Shown here: piece after piece, positions 26,785 through 36,236 of the stretch
Position numbering within the stretch: position 1 is the first letter of the stretch
Layout of the letters: each line of letters opens with the position of its first letter
NCBI RefSeq assembly: GCF_027922325.1
Contig: NZ_BSFL01000002.1
Span: forward strand, 682,001 to 746,000
Direction: 5' to 3'
DNA length: 64,000 nt
From: Methylopila turkensis
GTDB taxonomy: Bacteria; Pseudomonadota; Alphaproteobacteria; Rhizobiales; Methylopilaceae
Position numbers and translations under genes: made by a program
The notes under the pieces: generated by a model
What the model was told of the DNA's origin: nothing
Database searches by the model: none
Seen by the model: the letters and a program-made list of their open reading frames with translations, nothing else

Positions 26785-27248
26785 TTCGAGAACTCCACGT
26801 CCTTCACGCGGGAGGTTACGCCGACGAGCGCGAGGCAGTCCTCGCCGGCTCCGGCGCCGCAGCTCGTGACGTCGTTCAGAAGCACGCGGCTGACCTCGTC
26901 GCAGGCGATCTCGGTCGCCTCGAACAGCTTGACGGTGGTCTTGGAGGCGCGCAGCGGGCCGGCCTCCACCGCGAGGCGCCGGGAGATGACGCCCTGCTTG
27001 TCGAAGAACACGAGATCGAGCTTGAGGCTGTCGAGCGCCTTGTCGGTGGTGTTGTTGGCGACCAGCGAGATCCGGCAGGCCTTGTCGCGCGGCTCGAACC
27101 GGTTGAGTTCAAGCGCGACGCCGGAGGCGGCGAAAGCGGACGAGGCGCAGCCGAGAGCGACAGCCGCGCCGGCCGCGAGAAGGGCGGACGTGCGCGCCGC
27201 GCGCGCGAAATGGAACAGCGCCAAGTGCTTGCCTCCGTGATCGGCCAC
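26781..27248 (-). CDS. Small exported protein heading the exbB-exbD-tonB operon
   Basis: 155 residues, function unknown. An N-terminal signal region ([25 protein letters not shown]) and a mature ~110-residue beta-rich domain ([54 protein letters not shown]) with four Cys in [19 protein letters not shown]. It resembles the conserved hypothetical that precedes exbB in many Hyphomicrobiales. Position suggests a periplasmic accessory of the TonB motor; this is inference. The cysteines may pair as disulfides. The exact start is uncertain. Confidence 0.72.
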
Positions 27249-27305
27249 AACAACGTGGAATGCTGCGGGAATAAGCGGAGCCCGCGTTCACTTCAAGACT
27301 CAGCA

Positions 27306-27334
27306 GCCCAATTGATAATTGTTCAAAACTGGGC
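27306..27334 (-). promoter_or_regulatory. AT-rich dyad upstream of the ExbBD-TonB operon
   Basis: An inverted repeat GCCCA...TGGGC encloses a second dyad, TTGATAATTGTTCAA (27312-27326), about 60-85 nt upstream of the operon. Such AT-rich dyads in front of tonB systems are often iron-regulator targets (Fur, Irr or RirA), but this one matches none of those consensus sites exactly. Confidence 0.3.
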
Positions 27335-27402
27335 GGAAGTCCTCGCGAGGACTTCGCGTGCGCCGCTGGTCCTGCGACACGATCACGTGCGATCGTCGTG
27401 AT

Positions 27403-27442
27403 CATCAAAACGCAGACGGCCGGAAGCTTGCGCCCCCGGCCG
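27403..27442 (-). terminator. Terminator of the serine-cycle cluster after mcl
   Basis: CGGCCGG pairs with CCGGCCG (27417-27442) and, in the minus direction, is followed after six bases by TTTTGATG. It lies 28 nt past the mcl stop, and ends the long minus-strand cluster. Confidence 0.6.
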
Positions 27443-27469
27443 CGGGTCATGATCCGGATCGGCCGAAGA

Positions 27470-28444
27470 TCAGGCCGCCTTCATTGCGTTGGCCTTCTCG
27501 ATCAGCGCCTCGGCCATGCGGATGGAGGCGATGTCGATCAGGCGGCCGTCGAGCGCCACGGCGCCGCGCCCGGCCTTGGCGGCCTCTTCCATGGCCTCCA
27601 GAATGCGCCGGGCCTTGGTGACCTCAGCCTCGGACGGGGTGAACACGTCGTTGGCGAGCTCGATCTGGGACGGGTGGATCGCCCACTTGCCCTCGTAGCC
27701 CGCGGCGGCGCAGCGGCGCGCGGCCGAGAGGTAGCCGTCCGGGTCGGAGAAGTCGCCGAACGGGCCGTCGATGGGCCGCAGGCCATAGGCGCGGCAGGCG
27801 ACCAGCATGCGCTGCTGGGCGAACAGCCACGGGTCCTGCCAGTGGGTCTCGCGCTTGCCGGCCTCATCCTTGTCGGTGAGCACGGAATAGTCCGGGTTCA
27901 CGCCGCCGATGACGGTGGTGCGGGTGCGGCAGGAGGCGGCGTAGTCCGCCACGCCGAAGGACATCGCCTCGAGCCGCTTCGACGAGGTCGCGATCGCCTC
28001 CACGTTCGCCATGCCGAGCGCGGTCTCGATCAGCACCTCGAAGCCGATCTTCTTCTCGCGCTTCTTGGCCTGCTCGATCTGGGTGACGAGCACGTCGATC
28101 GCGTAGACGTCCTGCGGCACGCCGACCTTCGGGATCAGGATCATGTCGAGGCGCGGGCAGGCCTCAACGATGTCCACCACGTCGCGGTACATGTAGTGGG
28201 TGTCGAGACCGTTGATGCGGATCATCATGGTCTTGGCGCCCCAATCGATCTCGTTCAGGGCCTGGATGATGTTCTTGCGCGCCTGCTCCTTGTCGTCGGG
28301 AGCGACGGCGTCCTCGAGGTCGAGGAAGATCACGTCCGCCTTGGACGCCGCCGACTTCTCCATGAAGGTCGGGTTCGAACCCGGCACGGCCAGCTCGGAA
28401 CGGTGCAGACGCGGCGTCGCCTGCTGGATAAGGGTGAAGCTCAT
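27470..28444 (-). CDS. mcl: L-malyl-CoA lyase
   Basis: 324 residues, the same length as the Methylorubrum enzyme, with near-identical sequence from MSFTLIQQATPRLHRSEL through the C-terminus. It cleaves malyl-CoA into acetyl-CoA and glyoxylate, closing the serine cycle. CitE-like TIM barrel: ELAVPGSNPTFMEKSA, VIFLDLEDAVAPDDK with the metal Asp/Glu, IEQAKKREKKIGFEVLIETALGMANV and GYEGKWAIHPSQIELAN. ATG at 28444 with GGAGGAAAC. Last gene of the serine-cycle cluster, 121 bp after ppc, so it may also have its own promoter. Confidence 0.97.
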   Translation of the reverse strand: MSFTLIQQATPRLHRSELAVPGSNPTFMEKSAASKADVIFLDLEDAVAPDDKEQARKNIIQALNEIDWGAKTMMIRINGLDTHYMYRDVVDIVEACPRLDMILIPKVGVPQDVYAIDVLVTQIEQAKKREKKIGFEVLIETALGMANVEAIATSSKRLEAMSFGVADYAASCRTRTTVIGGVNPDYSVLTDKDEAGKRETHWQDPWLFAQQRMLVACRAYGLRPIDGPFGDFSDPDGYLSAARRCAAAGYEGKWAIHPSQIELANDVFTPSEAEVTKARRILEAMEEAAKAGRGAVALDGRLIDIASIRMAEALIEKANAMKAA

Positions 28445-28565
28445 TGTTTCCTCCTGGAGCGCTCGTGCAAGCAAATCGGCTCAGCGCGGACCTTATAGGG
28501 CCCGACCTTGCGAACAATCTAGCCGTTCGGACTAAGTCATACGGACGTAATACTTCCGATAAGAA

Positions 28566-31349
28566 TTAGCCCGTCGCGCCGAAGCCGACCGCGATGCAGT
28601 TGATTGAAAGAAGAAGGGCGGACTTTGTCTCTTCCCGCTTGAACTCGTCCGTCTCGGAGCGGTAGCGGCGCAGAAGCTCCACCTGCTCGCGGCTCACCTG
28701 GTTGATGACCGGAAGGCGCTCGGACAGCCGCTCGCGGAACGCGGGGTAGCGGAACGCGATCTCGCCGCCGCCGGAGACCCGCAGGCACATCTCGCAGGTC
28801 AGCGCGTACTCCGCCTCGATCAGCGCGAAGATTTCGTCGCGGGTCTGGGCGTTGGGCGCGAGCTTCGAATATTCGCGCGCGACCGAGAGATCGACCATGC
28901 GCAGCGTCTTCTCGACCTCGTCGAGGATCAGCCGGAACGGCTTCGACTGCTCGAACATGCTCTTCAGCAGCGTCTCGCCGTCCTCGCCGCGCACCTCGAT
29001 GAAGTTCTGGAGCGCGGAGCCGATGCCGTACCAGCCGGTGATGATGTGGCGGTTCTGCGCCCAGGCGAACACCCAGGGGATCGCGCGCAGGTCGCTGAGC
29101 GAGCGGGCGCCGAACCGGCGCGCCGGGCGCGAGCCGATGTTGAGCAGCGCGAGTTCGTCCAGCGGGCTCGCGTTCTGGAAATACTCGACGAGGCCGGGGT
29201 GCTGGATGAGCTGGATGTAGATCGCCCGCGAGGCGCCCGACAGCGCCTCCATGGCGTCGTCGAATTCGGGGCGGGAGCCCTGCTTCTCGGTCTTCGAGCG
29301 CAGCACCTGCTCCATGATGGAGGCCGCGGTCAGCTCCATCTGGTAGGCGGCGGTGCCGCGGTTCGAATATTTGAACGACACCACCTCGCCCTGGTCGGTG
29401 ACGCGGTACTGCCGGCGGATCGAGCCGGGCGGCTGGGCCGCGATCGCGCGCGCGGTCGGCGCCCCGCCGCGCGAGACCGAGCCGCCGCGGCCATGGAAGA
29501 AGGCGATCGGCACGCCGGCCTGCTGGCCGACCTCGGTCAGCTTGGCCTGCGCCTTGTAGAGCTCCCAGTTGGATGCGAAGTAGCCGCCGTCCTTGTTGGA
29601 GTCCGAATAGCCGATCATCACCTCATGGAAGCCGCCCTGCCAGCGCACCGAGCGCCGGATCAGCGGGATCGACAGCAGCTCCTTCATGATCGACGGCGCG
29701 GCGCGCAGGTCCTCGATGGTCTCGAACAGCGGCACGATCGGCAGCTGGCAGATCTCGACGCCGGGGCTGTCGAGATAGATGCGCGCCTCCTTGGCGAGCA
29801 GGTAGACGCCGAGGATGTCGTTGACCGAGCGCGTCATCGACAGGATGAAGCAGCCGACCGCCTCGCGGTCGAGTTCGGTGCGCATCTCGCCGACGAGCGC
29901 GAAGGTCGCGAGCGTCTCCCGGGCCTCGTCCGACAGACCCTCGAGCACGCGGCGCGTGGTGCGCGGCTTGGACAGCTCGGCGGTGAGCCAGGCGCGCCAG
30001 GCGCTCGACTCGACGTCCGGCGCGTCGGCGGGCGTCGCGCCCTCGACCGCCGCCCACATCTCCCGCAGCGTGTTGGTGGTGCGGGTCGAGTTCTCGCGGA
30101 TGTCGAGCAGAACGGTCGAGAACCGGAAGATCTCCACCATCCGGCGCACCGGGCGCACCTGGTTGGTCGCGAGCGAGCGGCAGCCGGCGTCGGTCAGCCC
30201 CTGCTCCAGCGCCCTGAGATCGTTGATGAGCTCGTCCGCGTCCACGTAGAACGGGCCGGGCAGGATGACCGGCTCCTCCTTGTTGCGCTCGATGGTGGCG
30301 TCGAGCTTGCGCAGGATGCAGGTCTGGAACTGGCGGAAATGCTCGCCGGGATTGCGCGCCTGGATCGCCTCGCCGTCGCCGCTCGCGGCGAGCCGCGCGG
30401 TCAGCTCCTTGCGGAACGAGATCGGCGTCGGCAGCGCCTGCTCGGTGATCGAGAGCAGCTTGCCGAGATCGACGATCCTGGCGCGGAAGCGGCGCATGGA
30501 GGCGCGGCCGTTGCGCTTCAGCGTGGTGCGGGTGACGGAGGAGGTGACGAACGGGTTGCCGTCGCGGTCGCCGCCGATCCAGCTGCCGAACTGGAAGAAG
30601 GCGGGCACCTCGAAGGTTTCGTCCGGATAGTATTCGGCAAGCGAGGATTCGAGCGACTCCACCAGCTCCGGCAGGGTGTCGAACAGCGACTCGTCGAAGA
30701 AGTGCAGGCCCCAGGAGACCTCGCGCACCACGGTCGCCTTCTCGAGCTGCAGCTCGCCGGTCATCCAGATCAGCTCGATCTGGTCGCGCAGCTCCGCCAT
30801 CAGCGAATTGCGCTCGCGCTCGGTCCAGCGCGGCAGCTCGAGCTCGCGCAGGATCAGGTAGATGCGCCTGAGCTTCTCCAGCACCGTGACGCGCTTCGCC
30901 TCGGTCGGATGGGCGGTCAGCGTCGGCCGGATGCGCATGTCGTTCAGCAGGGCGTGGATCTCGTCGGCCTTCACGCCCGCCGCGACCGCCTCCGCCAGCA
31001 CGTGCGAGAAGGTGCCGTTGACCGCCGCGCGCCCCTGCGTGCGCTCGACGTTGCGGCGCCGGCGCATCGCGGTGTTCTCCTCGACGATCGACAGCAGCCG
31101 GAACCACAGCCCCTGCGCGTGCAGCGCCCGGCCCATGAGCTCGGGCGTGAGCTGGGAGATGTCGGCCTCGCCCTTCAGCACGGCCTCGAGCTCCGGCGCG
31201 TGGCGGCGGCAGACGTCGACCAGGGCGCGGAACAGGATTTCCGTCGCGGCGTCCGGCTCTGTGCCGGTGATCATCGGCGGGGCGAAGCTGTCCATGGAAA
31301 CCGGCGCCGAAAGGGAGAACTGGGGATGCAGGGTCATCGCGAGGTCCAT
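28566..31349 (-). CDS. ppc: Phosphoenolpyruvate carboxylase
   Basis: 927 residues. It carboxylates phosphoenolpyruvate to oxaloacetate, the CO2-fixing step of the serine cycle. Catalytic motifs: LTAHPTEAKR (His147), FGSWIGGDRDGNPFVT, EVMIGYSDSNKDGGYFASNW, FFHGRGGSVSRGGAPT and WYGIGSAL near the end. The length and context fit the methylotroph enzyme, which lacks acetyl-CoA activation. There is no convincing ribosome site before the first ATG; Met5 (31337) is another possibility. Sits between mtkB (88 bp) and mcl (121 bp). Confidence 0.96.
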   Translation of the reverse strand: MDLAMTLHPQFSLSAPVSMDSFAPPMITGTEPDAATEILFRALVDVCRRHAPELEAVLKGEADISQLTPELMGRALHAQGLWFRLLSIVEENTAMRRRRNVERTQGRAAVNGTFSHVLAEAVAAGVKADEIHALLNDMRIRPTLTAHPTEAKRVTVLEKLRRIYLILRELELPRWTERERNSLMAELRDQIELIWMTGELQLEKATVVREVSWGLHFFDESLFDTLPELVESLESSLAEYYPDETFEVPAFFQFGSWIGGDRDGNPFVTSSVTRTTLKRNGRASMRRFRARIVDLGKLLSITEQALPTPISFRKELTARLAASGDGEAIQARNPGEHFRQFQTCILRKLDATIERNKEEPVILPGPFYVDADELINDLRALEQGLTDAGCRSLATNQVRPVRRMVEIFRFSTVLLDIRENSTRTTNTLREMWAAVEGATPADAPDVESSAWRAWLTAELSKPRTTRRVLEGLSDEARETLATFALVGEMRTELDREAVGCFILSMTRSVNDILGVYLLAKEARIYLDSPGVEICQLPIVPLFETIEDLRAAPSIMKELLSIPLIRRSVRWQGGFHEVMIGYSDSNKDGGYFASNWELYKAQAKLTEVGQQAGVPIAFFHGRGGSVSRGGAPTARAIAAQPPGSIRRQYRVTDQGEVVSFKYSNRGTAAYQMELTAASIMEQVLRSKTEKQGSRPEFDDAMEALSGASRAIYIQLIQHPGLVEYFQNASPLDELALLNIGSRPARRFGARSLSDLRAIPWVFAWAQNRHIITGWYGIGSALQNFIEVRGEDGETLLKSMFEQSKPFRLILDEVEKTLRMVDLSVAREYSKLAPNAQTRDEIFALIEAEYALTCEMCLRVSGGGEIAFRYPAFRERLSERLPVINQVSREQVELLRRYRSETDEFKREETKSALLLSINCIAVGFGATG

Positions 31350-31437
31350 GTGTTCGGGCGCGAGGCGCCGAGGCCGCAGGCGGATGACGCAGGGCGACGG
31401 CGCAAGGAACAGGCGCCGCCGCCCGGATCGTCGCGGA

Positions 31438-32337
31438 TCAGGCCGCGCTCTTCAGCCTGCCGAGGACTTCTGCAACGGTCGTGCCGAAATCGCCCGGCGA
31501 GGGCGCGACCGTCAGGCCGTACGACTTCATGATCTCCGCTTTCTCGGCCGCGCTGTCGCCCTGAGCGGAGATGATCGCGCCGGCGTGCCCCATGCGCCGG
31601 CCCTTCGGCGCGGTGAGGCCCGCCACGAAACCGATCACCGGCTTCGACATGTTGTCCTTGATCCAGGCCGAGGCCTCGGCCTCCTGCGGGCCGCCGATCT
31701 CGCCGATCATCAGCACGGCGACCGTCTCAGGATCCTGCTCGAACAGCGCAAGGTGGTCGAGGAAGGACGAGCCGTTGATCGGGTCGCCGCCGATGCCGAC
31801 CGAGGTCGAGATGCCGATGCCGAGCGCCTTCATCTGGCTCGCGGCCTCGTAGCCGAGCGTGCCCGAGCGCGAGATCACGCCGACGTTGCCCTTGAGGTAG
31901 ATGTGGCCGGGCATGATGCCGAGCATGGACCTGCCCGGCGAGATGATGCCGGCGCAGTTGGGGCCCACCACCATGGTCCGCCGCTCCTTCGGGTAGCGGT
32001 AGAGGTAGCGCTTCACCCGCATCATGTCTTGGGCGGGGATGCCGTCGGTGATGGAGCAGACCAGCTTCAACCCGGCGTCCGCGGCCTCCATGATCGCGTC
32101 CGCCGCGAAGGGCGGGGCGACGAAGGTGATCGAAGTGGTGGCCCCGGTGGCGGCGACCGCGTCCTTGACGGTGTTGAACACCGGCAGGCCGAGATGGGTC
32201 TGGCCGCCCTTGCCCGGCGTCACGCCGCCGACGACGTTCGAGCCGTACTCGATCATCTCCTTGGCGTGAAAGGTGCCTTTGTCGCCCGTGACGCCCTGGA
32301 CGATGATCGGGGTCTTTTCGTCGATGAGAATGCTCAT
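31438..32337 (-). CDS. mtkB: Malate-CoA ligase (malate thiokinase) alpha subunit
   Basis: 299 residues, SucD-like. CoA-binding Rossmann domain (IIVQGVTGDKGTFHAKEMIEYG, VGGVTPGKGGQTHLG), nucleotide region VVGPNCAGIISPG, and the phosphohistidine loop GRRMGHAGAI. With MtkA it makes malyl-CoA from malate, ATP and CoA. Assignment to malate thiokinase rather than succinyl-CoA synthetase rests on the neighbours (ppc, mcl) and the strong likeness to the methylotroph protein. GGAGG precedes the ATG; 22 bp after mtkA. Confidence 0.95.
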   Translation of the reverse strand: MSILIDEKTPIIVQGVTGDKGTFHAKEMIEYGSNVVGGVTPGKGGQTHLGLPVFNTVKDAVAATGATTSITFVAPPFAADAIMEAADAGLKLVCSITDGIPAQDMMRVKRYLYRYPKERRTMVVGPNCAGIISPGRSMLGIMPGHIYLKGNVGVISRSGTLGYEAASQMKALGIGISTSVGIGGDPINGSSFLDHLALFEQDPETVAVLMIGEIGGPQEAEASAWIKDNMSKPVIGFVAGLTAPKGRRMGHAGAIISAQGDSAAEKAEIMKSYGLTVAPSPGDFGTTVAEVLGRLKSAA

Positions 32338-32359
32338 GGCCGTATCCTCCCCTTAAGCT

Positions 32360-33541
32360 TCAGGCCGCGGATTTCTTGAAGGCGTCGCAGGCCGCGACCG
32401 CCTTCTGGGCGGCTTCCGTCAGCGTGTCGGCGGCGATCAGGTCGAGGCCGCTGTCCTCGAGGATCTTCTTGCCGGCCTCCACGTTGGTGCCGGCGAGGCG
32501 CACGACCAGCGGCACGTCGATCTTCACCTCCTTCGCGGCCTGGATCACGCCTTGCGCGACCCAGTCGCAGCGGTTGATGCCGGCGAAGATGTTGACGAGG
32601 ATCGCCTTGACGTTCTTGTCCGACAGCACCAGCCGGAAGGCTGTCGCGACGCGGTCGGGGCTCGCGCCGCCGCCGACGTCGAGGAAGTTCGCCGGCTCGC
32701 CGCCGGCGTGCTTGATCATGTCCATGGTCGCCATGGCGAGGCCGGCGCCGTTGACGATGCAGCCGATCTCGCCCTCGAGGCCGATGTAGCTGAGGTTGTG
32801 CTCGGCCGCCTGCGCCTCGCGCGGATCGCTCTGCGAGGGGTCGTGCATGTCGGCGACGTTGTGCCGGCGGAACAGCGCGTTGTCGTCGAACGACATCTTG
32901 GCGTCGAGCGCCAGCACGCGGTCGTCGCGGGTGACGACCAGCGGGTTGATCTCGAGCATGGTGCAGTCGGTGTCGCGGAACGCGCGGTAGGCGTTCATGA
33001 TCACCCGCACCGCGGCCGCGACCTGCTTGATGTTGAGGCCGAGCTTGAAGGCGAGCTCGCGGGCCTCGAACTGCTGCAGGCCGACGGCGGGCTCCACCAC
33101 GACCTGGATCAGCGCTTCCGGCTCGGTCTTGGCGATCTCCTCGATCTCCATGCCGCCGCGGGTGGAGGCGATGACGCGCACGCGCTCGGCCTTCCGGTCG
33201 AGCACGTAGCCGAGATAGAGCTCGCGCTCGAACGGGTCCGCCGCCTCGACGTAGACGCGCTGGACCGGCTTGCCTTCCGGCCCGGTCTGGATCGTGACGA
33301 GGCGCTTGCCGAGCATGCCCTTGGCGGCGTCCCGCACCTCGTTGTAGGTGCGGCAGAGCTTGACGCCGCCGGCCTTGCCGCGCGCGCCGGCGTGGATCTG
33401 AGCCTTCACGGCCCAGAACGATCCGCCGAGTTCGGTCGCGGCGTAGACCGCCTGGTCCGGGCTGAAGGCGACCGCGCCCTTGGGCACGGCGACGCCGAAG
33501 CTCGCGAGAAGCTCCTTAGCTTGGTACTCGTGAACGTCCAT
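32360..33541 (-). CDS. mtkA: Malate-CoA ligase (malate thiokinase) beta subunit
   Basis: 393 residues. ATP-grasp protein beginning [20 protein letters not shown], with [21 protein letters not shown], the metal/nucleotide loop LEINPLVVT and the gamma-phosphate loop region [15 protein letters not shown]. Pairs with MtkB. The ATG at 33541 directly follows an in-frame GTG and GGAGGATC, so it is the natural start. Sequence follows the methylotroph MtkA closely. 48 bp after fchA. Confidence 0.95.
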   Translation of the reverse strand: MDVHEYQAKELLASFGVAVPKGAVAFSPDQAVYAATELGGSFWAVKAQIHAGARGKAGGVKLCRTYNEVRDAAKGMLGKRLVTIQTGPEGKPVQRVYVEAADPFERELYLGYVLDRKAERVRVIASTRGGMEIEEIAKTEPEALIQVVVEPAVGLQQFEARELAFKLGLNIKQVAAAVRVIMNAYRAFRDTDCTMLEINPLVVTRDDRVLALDAKMSFDDNALFRRHNVADMHDPSQSDPREAQAAEHNLSYIGLEGEIGCIVNGAGLAMATMDMIKHAGGEPANFLDVGGGASPDRVATAFRLVLSDKNVKAILVNIFAGINRCDWVAQGVIQAAKEVKIDVPLVVRLAGTNVEAGKKILEDSGLDLIAADTLTEAAQKAVAACDAFKKSAA

Positions 33542-33589
33542 CACGATCCTCCTTGCGTTTCGGGTCTGTCGCGAGCTCGGCGCCGGTCT

Positions 33590-34219
33590 TCACGCCAGCT
33601 TGGACTTGACGAGCTCGTAGGTCTTGGCGGTGAGCGCGGTGGCCTCGCCGATCAGGGTCTCAAGCTCGGCGAGCCGTGCTTCCGCGAAGTCGCGGTCCTT
33701 GATCGACTTGGCGTTGACGCGGACGTTGAGCGCCGCGCTCATCAGGCCGGCATAGGCCGACTGCACGGCGACGCCCGCGTCCGAGATGACGTTGAGGTTG
33801 CCGATCTCGGCGATCTCCGCCGACAGCTCGATCGCCTCGCGGCAGAGCCGCGCGGCCTCCAGCGGCACGTCGGTCGCCTCCTTCAGCGCCGCCTGGATCT
33901 TGGCGGTGCGCGCGGCCTTGGCCGCGTCGTCCTCGCCCTTCGGGAGCCCGTAGGCTCCCATCACGGCGTCGAACGCCTTGACGTCGTCGGCGACGGCGTC
34001 GGTGAGCTTGGCGCGGAGCGCCTCGGACTTCGCCAGCACCGCCTTCACCTGCTCCTCGACCTCGGCGTATTTCGGCTTGCCGACGGTGAGGTTCGCCACC
34101 ATCGACACCAGCGCCGCGCCCATGGCCCCGGAGATCGCGGCCGCGCCGCCGCCGCCGGGCGTCGGAGCCTCGCTCGCGAGCTCGTCGAGGAAGACGCCGA
34201 GGGTCTGTTCGCGCGCCAT
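33590..34219 (-). CDS. fchA: Methenyltetrahydrofolate cyclohydrolase
   Basis: 209 residues, all-helical formiminotransferase-cyclodeaminase-like fold. Key blocks: FLDELASEAPTPGGGGAAAISGAMGAALVSMVANLTVGK, then NLNVISDAGVAVQSAYAGLMSAALNVRVNAKSIKD. It interconverts methenyl- and 10-formyl-tetrahydrofolate, linking formate and formaldehyde oxidation to the serine cycle. Its ATG overlaps the mtdA stop by one base (TGATG), so the two enzymes of the same C1 branch are translationally coupled. Confidence 0.95.
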   Translation of the reverse strand: MAREQTLGVFLDELASEAPTPGGGGAAAISGAMGAALVSMVANLTVGKPKYAEVEEQVKAVLAKSEALRAKLTDAVADDVKAFDAVMGAYGLPKGEDDAAKAARTAKIQAALKEATDVPLEAARLCREAIELSAEIAEIGNLNVISDAGVAVQSAYAGLMSAALNVRVNAKSIKDRDFAEARLAELETLIGEATALTAKTYELVKSKLA

Positions 34220-35085
34220 CACGCCATCTCTTTCGCGAGCGCGTAGATCTCGTGGGCGTCGAAGGACTGGTCCGCCGCCTCGAACAGCTTGCCGATCAGC
34301 GTGCGGTGCAGCTTGAGCTTCAGGCCGCCGAGGCCGAGCGCGCCGAGCGCCAGCTTGCCGTGACGCTCCTTCGCCTTGTCCATCGCGTCGATGCCGCCGA
34401 TGCCGAGCGGCGGCTGGGCGTTGTAGTCGACCACGATCTCGATCGAGGATTCCGACTTCCAGACGTCCTCGGCCAGCAGCTCGAGGCCGATCGCGCCGGC
34501 GGAGAACACGAGGTTCGAGCCCGCGACCGCCTTGGCGCGGTCCTCGGCGGACTTGGCCTCGACCGCGTCGATCTTCACGTTGAAGCGCTTCTCGATGTTG
34601 GCCGCGGCCTTCTGGGCCTTGTCGAGCGCGCGCCCGACGATCGTGACCGAGGCTCCCTCGATGGCGAGCATCGCGGCGGAGCGCATGCCGACCGGGCCGG
34701 TGCCGGCCAGGATCACGGCCTTCTTGCCCTTGACGTCGCCGCCAAGCGCCTTGACGGCGAGCGCGACGCCGGCTGCGGCCGTGGTGTTCGAGCCGTTCGA
34801 GTCCAGCATGGTGGAGACGCGGAACGGTCCGAAGAACCGCTTCTGGACCGCATCGTAGACCGCTTCGCCGGCCGCCATGTCGCCGCCGCCGACGAAGATC
34901 GCCGTCGACTGCTTCTCCTTGCCGCCGCGGGTGTAGATCGTGCCGTCGACATAGGCGCCGACGTTCTCGGGCGTGACATTGCCGTAGCCGGTGATGTGGT
35001 CGGCGCCGCCGTCATAGCCCACGACCACGTCGAAGACGCTCGGGGTCGGATCGGTGTCGAATTGGAACAGAAGCTTCTTGGTCAT
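34219..35085 (-). CDS. mtdA: NADP-dependent methylene-H4F/methylene-H4MPT dehydrogenase
   Basis: 288 residues, the size of the Methylorubrum MtdA. Starts MTKKLLFQFDTDPTPSVFDVVVGYDGGADHI; includes the folate/pterin site TMLDSNGSNTTAAAG and the NADP Rossmann loop AVILAGTGPVGMRSAAML with GRALDKAQK. It reversibly oxidises methylene-tetrahydrofolate (and the methanopterin form) and is a hallmark of serine-cycle methylotrophs. Coupled to fchA. Confidence 0.96.
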   Translation of the reverse strand: MTKKLLFQFDTDPTPSVFDVVVGYDGGADHITGYGNVTPENVGAYVDGTIYTRGGKEKQSTAIFVGGGDMAAGEAVYDAVQKRFFGPFRVSTMLDSNGSNTTAAAGVALAVKALGGDVKGKKAVILAGTGPVGMRSAAMLAIEGASVTIVGRALDKAQKAAANIEKRFNVKIDAVEAKSAEDRAKAVAGSNLVFSAGAIGLELLAEDVWKSESSIEIVVDYNAQPPLGIGGIDAMDKAKERHGKLALGALGLGGLKLKLHRTLIGKLFEAADQSFDAHEIYALAKEMA

Positions 35086-35170
35086 GTTCTTCCCTGTCCG
35101 CGCTTTCGGCGGATGATGTTGTCGAAGGTTGAGCGCCGGGGGCGCGGCCGCGGCCGCCCGGCGCCGGGCC

Positions 35171-36112
35171 TCACTCCACGACGTTCGTCGGCTTGCCGGC
35201 GACGAAGTTCTCGACGTTGTCGATCAGCTGGTCGGCGAGGATCTGCATCGCCTGCTTGGACGCCCACGCCACGTGCGGCGTGACGATCAGGTTCGGCAGG
35301 TCGGCGTCGCACAGGATGTTGCCGTCCTTCGGGGGCTCCTGCGCCACCACGTCGAAGCCCGCGCCGCCGATCTCGCCCGACTTCAGCGCCTCGAGCAGCG
35401 CCGGCTCGTCCACCAGCCCGCCGCGGGCGGTGTTGATGAGGATCGCGCTGTTCTTCATCTTCCTGAACTGCTCGGCCCCGAACATGTTCTTGGTGTCGGG
35501 CGTCAGCGGAACATGAATGGTGATGACGTCGGACTGGGTCAGCACGGTCTCGAAATCGACCAGGCCGTCCTGCGGGAAGACGTCGTAGGGCAGGATCTTC
35601 ATGCCGAGCGCTTCGGCCCGCTTGCCGATCGACTTGCCGAGCGCGCCGTAGCCGACGATGCCGAGGGTCGAGCCGGCGACGTCGTAGATCGGATAGTCGA
35701 AGTAGCAGAACTGCTGCGACTTGTTCCAATCGCCGCGCTTCACCGAATTGGCGTAGGGCACGATCGCGCGGCGCAGCGCGAAGATCAGGCCGATCACGTG
35801 CTCCGGCACGGTGTTGAAGGCGTAGCCGCGGATGTTGGAGATGGTGACGCCCTGGGCCTTGGCCTGGGCCTTGTCGACCACGTCCGTGCCGGTGGCGGCG
35901 ACGGCGATCAGCTTCAGCTTGGGAAGCTGCTTCAGCACGTCCGCCCGCATCGGCACCTTGTTGATCAGGGCGATGTCGGCGTCCTTCAGGCGCTCGACGA
36001 TCTCGTCGGGCGTCCAGGTGGACTGGTATTCGACGTAGTCGTGCGGGAAGTTCGGCGCGCGGACGTTGGCGTCGACACTCTCGCGGTCAAGAAAGACGAT
36101 CTTGTGCGTCAT
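35171..36112 (-). CDS. hprA: NAD(P)H-dependent hydroxypyruvate reductase
   Basis: 313 residues, D-2-hydroxyacid dehydrogenase family. Substrate region VAATGTDVVD, NAD motif STLGIVGYGALGKSIGKRA, catalytic Arg in NTARGGLVDEPAL, Glu in FDVVAQEPP and His in VTPHVAWAS. It reduces hydroxypyruvate to D-glycerate in the serine cycle. ATG at 36112 preceded by GGGGAGC. Lies between sga and mtdA, with an unusual perfect hairpin in the gap to sga. Confidence 0.95.
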   Translation of the reverse strand: MTHKIVFLDRESVDANVRAPNFPHDYVEYQSTWTPDEIVERLKDADIALINKVPMRADVLKQLPKLKLIAVAATGTDVVDKAQAKAQGVTISNIRGYAFNTVPEHVIGLIFALRRAIVPYANSVKRGDWNKSQQFCYFDYPIYDVAGSTLGIVGYGALGKSIGKRAEALGMKILPYDVFPQDGLVDFETVLTQSDVITIHVPLTPDTKNMFGAEQFRKMKNSAILINTARGGLVDEPALLEALKSGEIGGAGFDVVAQEPPKDGNILCDADLPNLIVTPHVAWASKQAMQILADQLIDNVENFVAGKPTNVVE

Positions 36113-36191
36113 TGCGCTCCCCATGCGCCAGCCGGCGCGGAAGGAGCTCCGCGGCGTGCGTCAGGCGCTTCGTTGGCTCCGGAACAATGCC

Positions 36192-36223
36192 GACCGGGCG
36201 CGCGCATTCAAGCGCGCCCGGTC
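36192..36223. other. Perfect 12-bp hairpin between sga and hprA
   Basis: GACCGGGCGCGC (36192-36203) pairs perfectly with GCGCGCCCGGTC (36212-36223) around an 8-nt loop, 13 nt after the sga stop. No T run follows in the minus direction, so a stability or partial-attenuation stem that raises sga relative to downstream genes is likelier than a full terminator. Confidence 0.6.
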
Positions 36224-36236
36224 GATTCATGTCCGG

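Noticed and set aside
31438..33541. Succinyl-CoA synthetase (sucCD)
   Set aside because: The fold is shared, but position between fchA and ppc/mcl and the close match to methylotroph MtkAB favour malate thiokinase.
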